From: Homarus americanus
Lineage: Eukaryota > Arthropoda > Malacostraca > Decapoda > Nephropidae
Assembly (NCBI RefSeq): GCF_018991925.1
Contig: NW_024753828.1
Span: 1,970,014 to 2,034,013 of the forward strand
Length of the DNA stretch: 64,000 nt
Reading direction: 5' to 3'
Shown here: piece by piece, positions 1-10,480 of the stretch
Layout of the letters: each line of letters starts with the position of its first letter
Numbering within the stretch: the first letter of the stretch is position 1
Position numbers and translations under genes: made by a program
Notes under the pieces: generated by a model
Databases searched by the model: none
Seen by the model: the letters and a program-made list of their open reading frames with translations, nothing else
Told to the model about the DNA's origin: nothing

Positions 1-605
1 TCTTCATATTCATCTCACAGCTTCCAGAGATGAACTCATTTGTCCTAATTTGCTTTTTTTGTGCATGATTTTAGTTTCTACTCAGCAACTAGTCTGTAAT
101 CATTTCACTTAAACAATAACCAATATATACAAAAAAATAACTGTTGCTTGGGGTAGAAAATAATAAAAAACCTCAGACTATTTACAGTATTAAAGATGAA
201 AATATTAAATAAAAACAATGTTAATACGCCTGCAATCATCTCACTGCTCGTTGGTTTATGCGCTGGTGGCAAATCACCTTCGTTTGTTCTGCATTTTGTC
301 TATTTACCTATGTTGAATAGTTTTCTTTATTAAACAATTAATATTCATGTACAATAATAACACAATACTTCTCGAGTCATCTGTATACTTGTGTAATTTC
401 TATTCATGTAAGGTAATAACTTACAATTTGTCATTAAACCAGCGACTGTTAGTTGTGACGAAACGGATTTGATATTGGTGATGAAATGAGGCTTTGGTGA
501 CGAACCGGGTCGGTGACGAAATGGGATGTATCCGTTCCTACGTACTGATACACACACAGAACATCGAACAACTGAGGGGGCTACCCGGTTAGCATTAGGT
601 TATAT
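1..605. other. AT-rich non-coding sequence
   Basis: No coding region, RNA gene or repeat could be supported here. A 70-codon open frame on the minus strand (345-557) has no recognisable motif and is within chance expectation. Confidence 0.5.
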
Positions 606-1350
606 TTGGTTTGGTTGGTAAAGTTAGTTTCAAAACTGCTTTTTCGATGGTTTTCAGTGTGTTTTGAACACTTTTTGGTAATTATTCATAAACCACCCAT
701 CACCTTTTTACAACATTTATCTTACTATTTAATAGATCACTTCGAGACACTAAAGAATATACTTGAATTTAGCAGGGCACTAAAAAAAAAAATGAGATAT
801 TCGCATTATATTTGTTGTAATAACCACAAATTTTTCTAAGTCCCAATTTGATGTTATGGTGACACGTAACGTCGCTCTCGTTCGTTAGGTTAGGTCAGGT
901 CAGGTAAGGTAAGGTAAGGTAAGGTAAGGTTAGGTTAGGTTAGGTTAGGTTAGGTTAGGTTAGGTCAGGTAAGGTTAGGTTAGGTTAGTAAGTAGACCTA
1001 GTATAGTTTTAACCTTTTATTCCCCCCCAAAATATATTTTTCCGCTAGTTTTCTTGGTGTTTTAGATGATTCTGACATTTATTTTGGGTGAAAATCACTC
1101 GTTTTCAGTCCCCCCCCTACCTAAAACCCCATATTCCCAACGCCGCCCCCTACATTGTTGGGGATGAAGAGGGAGGGAGGGGGGGTGGGAATAACTATAA
1201 AAAAAAAGTGATTTGCCCCAAAGATAAATGTCAGAATCATCGAAAACATCAATACTAGCGAAAATTTATTTTTTTTCATGTGAAAAAAGGTGATGGTCGA
1301 TAAAAGAAAAATTACCCACTTTTTACCTTGATTTTTACGGTATAACAAAT
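606..1350. repeat. Composite interspersed repeat, copy 1, with inverted-repeat core
   Basis: The left part (about 640-886) matches 49020-49225, including the shared run GGTGACACGTA and the following CGTCGCTCTCGTT. The right part folds back: about 1030-1105 is the reverse complement of about 1195-1275, both containing the run GATTCTGACATTTAT. The same fold-back layout recurs at 49225-49440. I see no transposase frame; a non-autonomous fold-back or MITE-like element is the likeliest reading. Borders are approximate. Confidence 0.6.
885..990 (+). repeat. Interstitial telomere-type (TTAGG)n block
   Basis: The sequence is a run of GGTTA/GGTAA/GGTCA pentamers with a core of perfect TTAGG units, the telomere repeat of most insects and crustaceans. 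It is short and flanked by ordinary repeat DNA on both sides, so it is interstitial and not a chromosome end. The related repeat copy near 49225 lacks it. Confidence 0.9.
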
Positions 1351-2006
1351 ATCTAGTTATGTCAGATTCTGTGATAGGGGGGGGGGGCTAACTATTGACT
1401 TGCCCCAGAAATAAAGATCAAATTCGTTCATAACTTCAAAAATCATCGGAAAAACAGTTTCAACTTGGATTTCGTAGTGACAAGTGGAAAAAAAATTACT
1501 TTTTTTTCCTTTCCATTAAAAAAATTAACAAATCCCACCAGTTTCCCCATAATGGCTCATACCCGATACAATTCGTGGTCAAAATCGTTCAAACAGAGGG
1601 CAAAACATTCTTTCAACCTTATAAATAGCTGAGCGTTCACTTGCAAAAATTTATCCAAAATTAAACAATTTTATAAACTCCTCCTGGTGACAACCGTTTC
1701 TTCCACTTTTATCGGACCTTAAATACGTCAGTGGCCTCCTTTCCTCAACATCGCCGTTTCTAGTGTGTGGCCATTAAGTAAATGAGGTTAACAAGATACT
1801 TCCACATTAAGTACTAGTTCGCCAGTTAGCATAATTCTCTGGGTTTAAAATGACTCAACTAACAATAGTCGTCACAGAATAATTGCCCCCAACATCAGAC
1901 AAAACAGATATAATTTAATTCCGACTCACGTTTAGAGACAAAGTGTATTATGGTAATTTTCTCTGTTTGAACTTGTTGTGTCTTGGCTCCACACCTCACT
2001 TCTTCC
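1351..2006. other. Non-coding sequence
   Basis: It contains homopolymer G, C and A runs and no supportable gene. I see nothing further in it. Confidence 0.45.
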
Positions 2007-2961
2007 CAGGGTTGCCAACTCGGGTTTTCAAATGTCGCTAGGCTGGTACCTGAAAGTAGCTAAATGTCGCTAAATCTTCCATAGAAAGTCGCTAGCTATT
2101 ATTCTCCCCCTTCAGTAATTTGATGCAAATAATATTTTCATAATGCTGACTATAATGGACGGAGTATAAATAAAATGCATTCTGTAAAAATAAAAATATT
2201 ATTTTGTTTCAAGTTTAATGTGCACACTTACCTATTATTCAATAGTAATTGCATCCCAGTCCTCTTGGTAGTGTGAACAACTGTAGAGCTGGAAGCATGT
2301 GAAGTGCTTGGTTCAGGTTCTCTTGTAACTGTATGCCTCCACAGTCCCTATCTTTCTTAAAATATCACTAGGAAGTTCATAACTTGCACAACAGGTGTTC
2401 TGTCTTTTTAACCCATACTTTATTGTAAGAATTGCCTTTAATGTCGATAGTTTCATTTTGTTGCGCAATTTTGATTTCACAAAGTTCATACTACTAAATG
2501 TGCGCTCTACATCTGCGTTTGAATGCGGAAGAGATAAGGCAGCGAGTGCAATTTCAGCCAGATCATGGTAAGGGTTTTCACCTGTCGCATCTCTGTAATT
2601 TACCACTTCTGACCACAATTTTAGGGTGTTAGATGCATGGACGGGCTGACATCAAGTGATCAGGAAATAGACGTGTCCCTCCTTCTGTACCACGACCCAT
2701 TCAAATGTATTACACTTTTCTTATTATTTATTGTCCCTGTAACCCCGTTGCTATATATTATGGCTCGAAATTAAGAAAACTGAGTTTTCATGGACAGTCC
2801 AAAAGTATCCAGAAAGTCGCTAGATTTCTGTGGATATCTCTAGATTTGCGACAAGTCTGTAGTGGACGTAACCCTACAAGTCGCAAATCGCTCTAAAATG
2901 TCGCTAGAAAAAAACAAAAAGCTCTAGATCTAGCTACAAAGCCGCTAAGTTGGCAACTCTG
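2007..2961 (-). mobile_element. hAT-superfamily element, short and internally deleted
   Basis: The left end starts CAGGGTTGCCAACT and the right end is the inverse of CAGAGTTGCCAACT, an imperfect terminal inverted repeat of a type common in hAT elements. The flanks are CTTCTTCC (1999-2006) and CTTCTTTC (962-969 of the 2 kb block, i.e. 2962-2969), matching at 7 of 8 bases, as expected for the 8-bp hAT target duplication. Only the C-terminal part of the transposase remains inside (2313-2618). Short motifs containing GTCGCTA recur near both ends as subterminal repeats. Confidence 0.85.
2313..2618 (-). pseudogene. hAT transposase C-terminal dimerisation domain, fragment
   Basis: The 101-codon frame contains ALSLPHSNADVERTFSSMNF followed by KSKLRNKM, the typical hAT C-terminal dimerisation signature: a small-residue helix, then ERxFS, then a basic stretch. 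The DDE catalytic core and N-terminal zinc finger are absent. It sits inside an element with hAT ends and target duplication, so it is a remnant of the parent transposase and not a host gene. A stand-alone function is unlikely because no catalytic residues remain. Confidence 0.85.
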
Positions 2962-3218
2962 CTTCTTTCCACCAATCATAGCAGTCTCACTTTAACAGGT
3001 GAGTGGCGGAAGGCGCATTGCACTCCGCACAAGAACTCAAGTTTGCATTTTGATTAATTACATTGTTTCATACTTTGTTCTTTCAATTTATTGTTATTCT
3101 TCCTTAATTATTTAAAAAGGTTGTCATTCATATTATGGCACTCTTTGGTCAAATAGCCTTACTATTTACCATTGCTGTATGTCTCCCTGTACCTGTACCG
3201 TGCAGTCCATTCTTTTCT

Positions 3219-3565
3219 TCTTTTATCCTCTTCACCACTGATCGGCTCGTAAGCCGCTTGGGCGATCGGTCACGATGAATATCAATGAATAAATTATATA
3301 CATGCGTATCCATGCAAATAGTCCGTAACAGAGACTGTAGTTTAACAAATTTATTGACAAAACTTGGAGTACAGTTTGCCTATTGTGAGTACAGTATGTG
3401 GCCAGTTGTCAATTCTCTTTACTTTTACTTTTCTTTTTTACTTTTATCCTCTTCGCCACTGATCGGCTTGTTAGCCGCTTGGGCGATCGGTCACGTCTCT
3501 TTTCCTTTATATTCTTCACCAAAAGGTCGGCTCGCTAGCCGCCCGGGCGATCGGTCACGTCTCTG
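3219..3565 (-). repeat. Repeated LINE 3'-end segment
   Basis: A segment of about 40 bp, with core GATCGG-CTCG-TAGCCGC-TGGGCGATCGGTCACG, occurs three times (about 3238-3275, 3458-3496, 3524-3560) and once more at 25820-25858. The first three lie just beyond the LINE reading frame, and the copy at 29700-29765 encodes the end of the same protein region. They are repeated 3' tails of the CR1-like LINE, either tandem end duplications or separate 5'-truncated insertions. Confidence 0.7.
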
Positions 3566-3654
3566 TCACGCACTGTTGGCAAATACTGGGCATGCACCGG
3601 CTCCTGAATGTACCTGAACCCGCTCCAGTGTTGGTCAAGCCTTCTTGAAAGAGC

Positions 3655-5798
3655 TCACACTGGTGCCGTCACAACACTCTCTGGTAGATTGTTCCAAGAG
3701 TTTACAACCTCACTCCGAAAAAAGTTTGCCCTCACGGTTTTCCGGACTTGCGGCTTCTTCAATCTTGAGCTGTGACCCCTTGTGGGGCGAGCGTCCGCCA
3801 GCTCCAAGTAAGGACACTCAACTGAGTAGTGCCCCCTGAGATGCTTATAAACCTCAACTAGGTCCCCCCTTGCCCGTCTGTAGTATAAGCTAGGCAAGTT
3901 CAGGCGCTCCAATCTCTCAGGGTAGCTGAGATGCCGAAGTGCAGGCACCCGTTTGGTGGCCCTCCTTTGAACATTTTCAACCAACTGACAGTCCCTAGCA
4001 TATCTCGGGGACCAGATGGGGTGACAGTACTCCAGATGGGGAAGCACTTCACTCCTGAAGATCGTCACGAGGGACGGACCGTCTAGATATCTGAACGACC
4101 TTCTTATAAGACCCAATAATTTATTTGCCTGATTTACCTTCTTCTCACAATGGCCGAGAACTTCAGCTCATTGTCAACATACACACCTAGGTCCTTCTCA
4201 CACACAGTCTCAACTAGTACATTTTCTTCATCCCGTTGGGACATATGGTACGCCTCCTTACCGTTGGTACGCCCCAGGTGCATCCTCTTACACTTCGTGA
4301 CATTGAATCTCAGCAGCCATTCCTTCGACCATTCCTGGAGCCCACAGAGGTCCTTCTGCAGCTCTTCACAGTCCGCTTGGTTCTTAATTTCCCGAAATAA
4401 CTTGGCGTCATCGGCAAACATTTGTATGGAGGAGTGTACAACGTCAGGCATATCATTTATGAAACAAACAAACAACAGCGGGCCCAATACACTACCCTGC
4501 GGTACCCCACTTGTTACAGGTACAGATGACGATTTCGTGCCATTAATCACCACACATTGCTTGCGGTCATGTAGAAAGTCTTCTATCCACGCTAGGACAT
4601 TTCCCCGAATTCCGTACCCTTCCAGTTTGATTTTCAGCCTTTCGTGGGGTACACTGTCGAAAGCCTTGGCAAAATCTAGGTAAATATTGTCGATATTACC
4701 ACCCCGTTCTAGAATATGGGTCCAAATATCCAATACCTTGAGCAATTGTGTCAAGCAAGAGCGCCCCGGCATAAAACCGTGTTGGCAATCTTTTACAAGG
4801 TTGTTTCGTAGTAGATGTTCCATCGCTGCATCTCTGATAATACTCTCAAGTACTTTACATATTATGCTGGTCAGGCTCACCGGTCTATAGTTGTTCGTGG
4901 AGTGCCTATCGCCCTTCTTGAAGATAGGACTCACATAAGCCACTTTCCATTCACTGGGGACCATTTGTTCATCCAGGCATTTACAAAACAGAATCTTCAG
5001 GGGCTCTGCAAGCTCGTTGCACAGCTCCCTTAGCACTCTAGGATGCACCATGTCAGGTCCAGGACTCTTATGGACCTTTAGCCTGGACAGTTTATTTCTA
5101 ATACCCTCTTCTGTGAACACAATGTGGGTCAGTGCTGTGTCGAACCGTCTGTCCTCAAACGCAGGAAGGTTAGTTGCATCCTCTCTTGTGAACACTGAGG
5201 AAAAGAAGCTGTTCAATGCCTCAGCTTTATCCTGGTCAGAATCTGCGTAACTACTATCTTCAAGCCTCAGGTCTGATACTCCTACTCGCGTTTTCAATTT
5301 CGACTTTGCATAGCGGTAAAACGCCTTTGGGTTTGACTTGACCTCGCGTGCAACCAGCCTTTGGAACTCCTTTTCAGCCCTCCTACACTCTATCTTTGCT
5401 TGGTTTCTGGCTCTTGCATACATCCTCCTGTCTTGCTCATCGTTTGACCCAACCCACGTCTTGAATTTCTGGGTTTTCTTCTTAATTTTGTCGACCGCCG
5501 CATGGTTCATGTGTAGGGATCCCCTCGTATTCCTAGAAGCACTGGGTTTGGTCTTGGGTATATATTTATCGATCAAATGGGTCATTTTACTAGTTATGAT
5601 ATTCAGCGTAGTGTCTGCGTTCTTGTACCTTAATAAGTCAGGCCAGTTGATACCCCTCATCTCTTCCCTCATCCCATTGTAATTTCCCTTGTAATATTTG
5701 CACCTTGGCCTGGCCTTATCTTGAACTAGGTAACAGTTTAGTTGTCTATTGTCTCTTTGTATGGGCACACAAACGTACGTACATGTAGATATCTTCAC
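3655..5798 (-). pseudogene. CR1-like non-LTR retrotransposon reverse transcriptase, 5'-truncated and frameshifted
   Basis: The main 554-codon frame (4134-5798) carries the EN-RT linker and the complete reverse-transcriptase core: SPGPD near residue 245, YRPVSLTS near 304, the GFMPGRS box near 341, YLDFAKAFDSV near 373, GVPQGSVLGPLLF near 431 and catalytic FADD near 461. A frameshift near 4150 separates it from a second frame (3655-4116) holding the C-terminal region with NSWNNLPESVV. Another shift lies near 3660. The upstream apurinic endonuclease domain is missing, so the copy is 5'-truncated, as is usual for LINEs. The motif pattern fits the CR1/L2/Jockey group; CR1 is my best call. The same C-terminal segment recurs at 9959-10029 and 29303-29785. 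The element is minus-strand and almost certainly inactive. Confidence 0.9.
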
Positions 5799-5841
5799 TC
5801 AGGAATGAGGTAGAACAGAAACTCACAATGCGTTTTCTGTA

Positions 5842-5896
<55 letters not shown>

Positions 5897-6371
5897 ACAG
5901 TGCAGTGCTAAGGAGTTACTAGGCGAGGAGTAGCTTGCTCAGAGGTCCTGTAGGGCGAGGAGCTTTCTGAGGGAGCTGGGTGATGAGGCCCTGGAGAGAG
6001 ATCTTGCTGGTCCAGTAGGTCAGAGTAGAATGGTCTCCCTGGCTGTTGTTGTTGTTGTTGAGATTGTCGGACCGTAGTCCGACACGGGCCTTTGCCTACA
6101 GGCGGCCTGCCAGCGGTGGCAGGCCGCCTGTAGGCAAAGGCCAGCCATGGCCGTATTTATACAATTTAGAAACATCAGGATTTGGGGTGCGCGTAGCGTG
6201 AGTGCCAATCACAGAGGAGGAGGCCAGGAATCCCTGGCACTCTGGTCCTAGCGTTGCTAAGTGTGCGTCCGCACTGGAGAGTAGGTCTACCAGCATCCCT
6301 GGCTGTACGCTGATTGGCTGGTAAGCGCGCGGGAGTTCAGTTGTCACTTGTAGGGGATAGGGTCCTCTACA
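5784..6371 (-). mobile_element. 3' LTR of the minus-strand Ty3/Gypsy element
   Basis: The segment starts TG and ends CA (CTCTACA at 6365-6371). It aligns with the LTRs at 10030-10480, 11159-11650 and 26323-26735 through the shared start region CACTCAGGATGG/CACTCAGGAATG and the shared inner run AACTCACAATG. It is lengthened by a (TG/TA)n array at about 5841-5890 inside the LTR. On the minus strand a purine-rich tract immediately precedes it. Confidence 0.75.
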
Positions 6372-6392
6372 ATACTCCCCTTCCCCTCCGGG
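6372..6392 (-). promoter_or_regulatory. Polypurine tract of the Gypsy element
   Basis: Read on the minus strand this is a run of G and A (GGAGGGGAAGGGGAGTAT) touching the TG of the LTR. That is the position and composition of the primer for plus-strand DNA synthesis. Equivalent tracts occur at 10481-10498 and 26304-26322. Confidence 0.75.
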
Positions 6393-7140
6393 CGCGGCGG
6401 GAGGCTGGAGGTTGGCAGGGTTGCGTCCCACAAGTGATACATACCGGGCAGGTGTACATACGACTCGGCCGCTGCGGGTGACGACTCCGTCTAGTGACAC
6501 AAAACCTGTGGGAGAATCAGGGGGAGAAGGAGGGTTTTGGATTAGAGGAGGTTGTACAGGCAATGGTTGTTGTGCTCCTGTCGCGGCAGGGGCAGTGTCA
6601 CTGGCTGGGTAGATTGGGTCAGGGGCAGGGGTCATGACAGCAACAGGGTCCACGACAATAGCAGGGTACAGGACAGGAGCAGGGGGTACCTGAGGGTGGA
6701 AAGCGGGTGCCCAGAAATGTTGTGGGCGGGGTCTGGCTGGGTTGACTGGGTCAGGAGCAGGGGCCACGTCAGGAGGAGGGTCCATTACAGCAACAGGGTC
6801 CACGACGGCAGCGGGGTCCACGTCAGGAGCAGTAGGTACCTGAGGGTGGAAAGAGGGTGCTCAGAATGTTGTGGGCTCGGTCTGGCTGGGTCAGGGGCAG
6901 GGGCCACGTCAGGAGGATTGTCCATGACAGCAACAGGGTCCACGACGGCAGCAGGGTCCACGTCAGGAGGAGGGTCCATGACAGCAACAGGGCCCGCGTC
7001 AGGAGGAGAGTCCACGACAGGAGCAGTAGGTACCTGAGGGTGGAAAGAGGGTGCCCAGAAATGTCGTGGGCAGGGTGTTGCTGCAGGTGGTAACTGCGGG
7101 TAGACTGGTGCAGGCGTAGTTCATGGGGGATGCTGCTGGG
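6372..7140 (-). pseudogene. Gypsy Pol C-terminal extension with Pro/Asp/Ala/Val repeats
   Basis: The minus-strand frames encode repeated DPxAVVDPVAVMDPPPDV-type units, spread over two overlapping frames because of small indels. They are followed by VTRSGRVVCTPARYVSL, a tail commonly seen at the end of Gypsy Pol proteins, and a stop before the polypurine tract. The repeated DNA units (about 30-60 bp) are visible as recurring GTCCACGACGGCAGC and GTCCATGACAGCAAC runs. Versions of the same tail occur at 10500-10850, 11680-12100 and 25919-26320. The role of the acidic-proline extension is unknown. Confidence 0.75.
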
Positions 7141-8195
7141 CTGGGGACGCAACAGGTAAGGTGGCTGGTTTGACTCGGTCTATGCTGACGGTGTCGTGTC
7201 TGCCATTCCGGATAATCGTCAGGAACTTCGCTGAACGGGTAACAACCTGGAAGGGTCCATCGTAGGGGCGTTGTAGTGGGTTGCGGTGAGCATCATGCAT
7301 GACGAAAACATACTCGGCAGTGAGTAGTGCAGGAGGGATGTGTTCAGGGTGCCGAGGAGGCTGGCGCGGAGCAGTAGTTCTGAATGCAGAAACTGCTTGT
7401 CGTAGCTTTTGGAGTAAGTTGTGACGAACGGCAGGAGTGGGTTGGTGGAGGTCAGGAGGGAGAAATCTCCGGGTAGGCGAAGGGGCTCGCCTAGTGTGAT
7501 ATCTGCTGGGCTACAGTCCATGTCCTCCTTGTCTGATGCACGGATGCCAAGGAGCACTAAGGGCAGCGCATCCATCCAGCTGTAAGGGTCGTGCTGTGCC
7601 TTGAGTGCGTCCTTCAACTGCCGGTGAAACCGCTCTACCATGCCGTTGGATTGAGGGTGGTATGCGGTAGTGCGTTGCCTAGAAGTACCGAGGAACTGTA
7701 GGAGGTTCTGCCAGAGTTGTGACTCAAACTGGGCTCCTCGGTCAGTGATGACGGTTGCAGGGGGGCCGAAACGGGAAACCCAACCGGCATGAAGGCGCGG
7801 ACGGCAGACTCTGCTGTAGCATTGGGCATGGGGATGGCTTCTGTCCACCTGGTGAAACGGTCGATGCAGGTGAAGATGTAGGTGCTACCATAGGATGATG
7901 GAAGAAGTCCCACGATGTCGAGGTGTACTACTTGAAAACGTCCTTTGGGTATAGGGGAGGTTTCCAAGGAGGCCCGTATTTGGCAATGTATTTTGGAGGA
8001 CTGGCAGGCCAGGCACTGGGCAGCCCATTTCTTAGTATCGGACTTGATGCCGGGCCAGACGACACGTTGCGTGAGGAGGCACTGGGAGGCCCGCACACCC
8101 GGGTGGCTGAGACCATGGATGCGGTGGAAAACAGCGCGGCGGTGGACGTGAGGCACGAAAGGTCTAGGCTGCCCACAGGATACGTCACACCACAA
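7141..8195 (-). pseudogene. Ty3/Gypsy integrase, frameshifted
   Basis: Read on the minus strand, the domains run in order. A zinc-binding module includes GLSHPGV and QCLACQ (about 7990-8150). A DDE core follows with VVHLDIVG (first Asp), then after a frameshift near 7800 VITDRGAQFES (second Asp) and NGMVERFHRQLKDALK (catalytic Glu). A further shift near 7290 leads to a GPY/F-like module with DGPFQVV and NGRHDTVSIDR. It lies between the RNase H frame and the proline-rich extension, the usual Gypsy order. At least two single-base shifts make this copy inactive as read. Confidence 0.9.
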
Positions 8196-8197
8196 TT

Positions 8198-8629
8198 TTA
8201 TGTTCGTGCCGGGAACAGGGAGTTCTTGGAGTGTGAGGCCTGAGGGGATGCCTTGTATGCTGCCAGGTCTTCGTCGTTCTCTTGAGCCGCGGCGAGCTGC
8301 CCATAATCAATGGGTGGAGATAAGGGAAGAATGTTGGATATACAACGAGAGAGGGCGTCGGCGATCTCGTTGTGGCTGCCTTTAATGTGTTGGACGTATC
8401 TGGAGAACTCCGAGATGTAAGCCAAGTGGCGAAGGACACGAGGTGTATGTGACTGGAAGGCTGAAGCAAAGGCGTGGACGAGGGGCTTGTGATCAGTGAA
8501 GATGGTGAACTGACGAGCCTCGAGGAAGTGCTGGAAATGTTTGACAGCCAGGTATATGGCCAGGAGTTCTCTATCAAAGGCGCTGTACTTGAGGTGTGGT
8601 TCGTGCACAAAGAAATACATCATATTCAT
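8198..8629 (-). pseudogene. Ty3/Gypsy RNase H domain, N-terminally truncated
   Basis: The 143-codon frame contains [31 protein letters not shown] and [15 protein letters not shown], the conserved order of Ty3/Gypsy RNase H around the active-site acidic residues. Reverse transcriptase, protease and gag, expected upstream (higher coordinates), are missing: the frame runs directly into a (TA)n array at 8636. A decayed second copy of the same segment lies at 9678-9958. Confidence 0.9.
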
Positions 8630-8634
8630 TAACA

Positions 8635-8635
<1 letters not shown>

Positions 8636-8716
<81 letters not shown>

Positions 8717-8722
8717 AATAAA

Positions 8723-8763
<41 letters not shown>

Positions 8764-8782
8764 TATATATATATATATATAT

Positions 8783-8866
<84 letters not shown>

Positions 8867-8870
8867 AATA
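8636..8870. repeat. (TA)n array with short interruptions
   Basis: About 235 bp of nearly pure TA dinucleotides. It cuts the Gypsy pol frame on the left and touches an inverted-repeat element on the right. Confidence 0.95.
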
Positions 8871-9371
8871 GTTCTGCTATAGCGATAATTGTGTTCTTGT
8901 AAAATATCGTGTTATAGAAAATCGTAATAGAAATAACAGGGCTTATGGAAAATAGGGTTAGGTGCAGTTTACTCGAAATCGAAAAAATTTAGTAGTTAGC
9001 CTAACACAAAGGATAGCACGATAATAAATGTTACATTCATATCTAATAATGATCATACAGTAAATTTAAACACTTTACCTTGAAAAAATATGAAGATTTG
9101 ATGGGGGAGAAGGGTGATTTTGAGGTCGATAACATCAACTTCTCTTCAAGTGTTATATCCTTTCTTTTCTGATAATCACCGGAATTCTATCATCAGAATG
9201 CTTTGGAGATATTCTTCTTTACCATATTCACAGTTAATACCACAAAATTGGAGAAATAGTAAGCAAAAATCGCGTTATATTAAACAACGTCGCGTTATAC
9301 AAATATTGTTCGAATTCATAAATCGCTTAGAGCAAATTCGTTATCAAAACCATGTGTTATAGCAGAACTCA

Positions 9372-9374
<3 letters not shown>
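8871..9374. mobile_element. MITE with terminal inverted repeats, Tc1/mariner-pogo type
   Basis: The left end reads GTTCTGCTATAGCGATAATTG and the right end is the inverse of CAGTGAGTTCTGCTATAACA, giving an imperfect terminal inverted repeat. Both ends abut TA dinucleotides. The inner sequence repeats the motif CGCGTTATA. No transposase frame is present, so it is non-autonomous. The pogo/Tigger assignment rests on end style and TA target only. Confidence 0.6.

Positions 9375-9462
<88 letters not shown>
9375..9462. repeat. (TA)n array
   Basis: About 88 bp of pure TA, starting directly after the CACTG end of the preceding MITE. Confidence 0.95.
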
Positions 9463-9465
<3 letters not shown>

Positions 9466-9677
9466 CTAGACCCCGACTTGACCGTCGGGACTTCGACCGC
9501 CCAGAGATTTTTATTAAAATTTTTTTTTTTTCCAAATGGCCTTTTATTTTCTATACATAAACGTTTCCAGTTAATGTAGTCTCCATGTATAATTAGAAAA
9601 TTATGGGGCCCCATGTGCATTCAGCTGACTACATTAAGGTTAAGTGCTCAGTCACACTGTATCCATTCCTTATCAAT
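9463..9677. other. Non-coding; possible transposon end at 9464
   Basis: The segment opens CAGCTAGACCCCGACTTGAC right after TA, in the style of a Tc1/mariner-pogo terminus, but no matching right end was found. Nothing else could be supported. Confidence 0.3.
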
Positions 9678-9958
9678 GGGTGGAGATAAAGGGAAGAATG
9701 TTGATATACGAGAAGGCGTCGGCGATCTCGTTGTGGCTGCTTCTAATATGTGTTGGACGTATCTGGAGAACTCGAGATGTAAGCCAAGTGGCGAAGGACA
9801 CGAGGTGTATGTGACTGGAAGGCTGAAGCAAAAGCGTGGACGAGGCTTGTGATCAGTGAAGATGGTGAACTGCGAGCCTCGAAGTGCTAAATGTTTGACA
9901 GCCAGGTATATAGCCAGGAGTTCTCTATCAAAGCGCGCTGTACTTGAGGTGTGGTTCT
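9678..9958 (-). pseudogene. Duplicate, decayed copy of the Gypsy RNase H segment
   Basis: It aligns along its length with 8308-8605, from the TCAATGGGTGGAGATAA start to the GAGGTGTGGTTC end. The differences are mostly missing single bases or short gaps and few substitutions, so the reading frame is destroyed. It ends abruptly at a LINE fragment at 9959. Confidence 0.85.
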
Positions 9959-10029
9959 TAGGGCACTACTCAGTCGAGTGTCCTTACTTGTGAACTCTTG
10001 GAACAATCTACCAGAAAATGTTGTGACGG
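9959..10029 (+). pseudogene. CR1-like LINE C-terminal fragment interrupted by an LTR
   Basis: It carries parts of the tail seen at 29430-29610: a piece encoding GHYSVEC joined directly to one encoding NSWNNLPENVVT. The intervening segment is deleted. The fragment stops at TTGTGACGG, where the LTR at 10030 begins, so the LTR element landed in or recombined with this LINE. Confidence 0.8.
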
Positions 10030-10480
10030 TGTGGGGTACGGGTTATTTGGTTCACACTCAGGATGGGATGGAGAAAGGAAACTCACAATGTGCTCTCTGT
10101 ATACATATTATATTGGATGTACAATGCAGCTTGGTGCTGGGAAGTGGCAGCGTGGTTACAAGCGTGATGTAGAGAGAGCTGGTTGGTGAGGATGCTCAGA
10201 GGAGGACCAGCTTGTGGGTCGCCATGCTCGCCGGCAGGAGCGAGGGCCACCAGGCAGGAGGAAGAGGAGGAGGTGTTGCTTGCTGGTTGGTGTAGGTAGA
10301 AAAGAGAGGTAGGTCACCACGAGGTCAGGTCTTATATAGCGGAAGTAGGCGTGGCTTAATAGTTGACCTCCGTCATGTAAGGCAGCGCTGGTTGACCTAG
10401 ACCACGAGGCATACACTGGGGAATTCGCGGGGTCTGCTACTCAGTGACAAACAGCGTTTGTAGGGGAGGAATCCACTACA
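10030..10480 (-). mobile_element. Gypsy-family LTR (left copy of an internally deleted element)
   Basis: 451 bp, starting TGTGGGG and ending CTACA. It shares the runs CACTCAGGATGGGATGGAGA and GAAGTGGCAGCGTGGTTAC with 11159-11650 and, inverted, with 26323-26735. On the minus strand it is the 3' LTR and is preceded by the purine tract that lies at 10481-10498. Confidence 0.85.

Noticed and set aside
885..990. A chromosome end
   Set aside because: The TTAGG block is short, contains variant pentamers, and is flanked by repeat DNA on both sides.
4150..5682. Several plus-strand open frames over the LINE
   Set aside because: They are antisense to an unmistakable reverse-transcriptase frame, and none carries a known motif.
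6412..7093. Plus-strand open frames opposite the Gypsy Pol tail
   Set aside because: They are shadows of the minus-strand proline/aspartate repeats. The minus frames end in a recognisable Pol tail followed by a polypurine tract and LTR.
8541..9620. Open frames encoding long Tyr-Ile runs around (TA)n arrays
   Set aside because: They are simple translations of TA microsatellites. The same applies at 21275-21611, 25555-25773 and 54316-54936.
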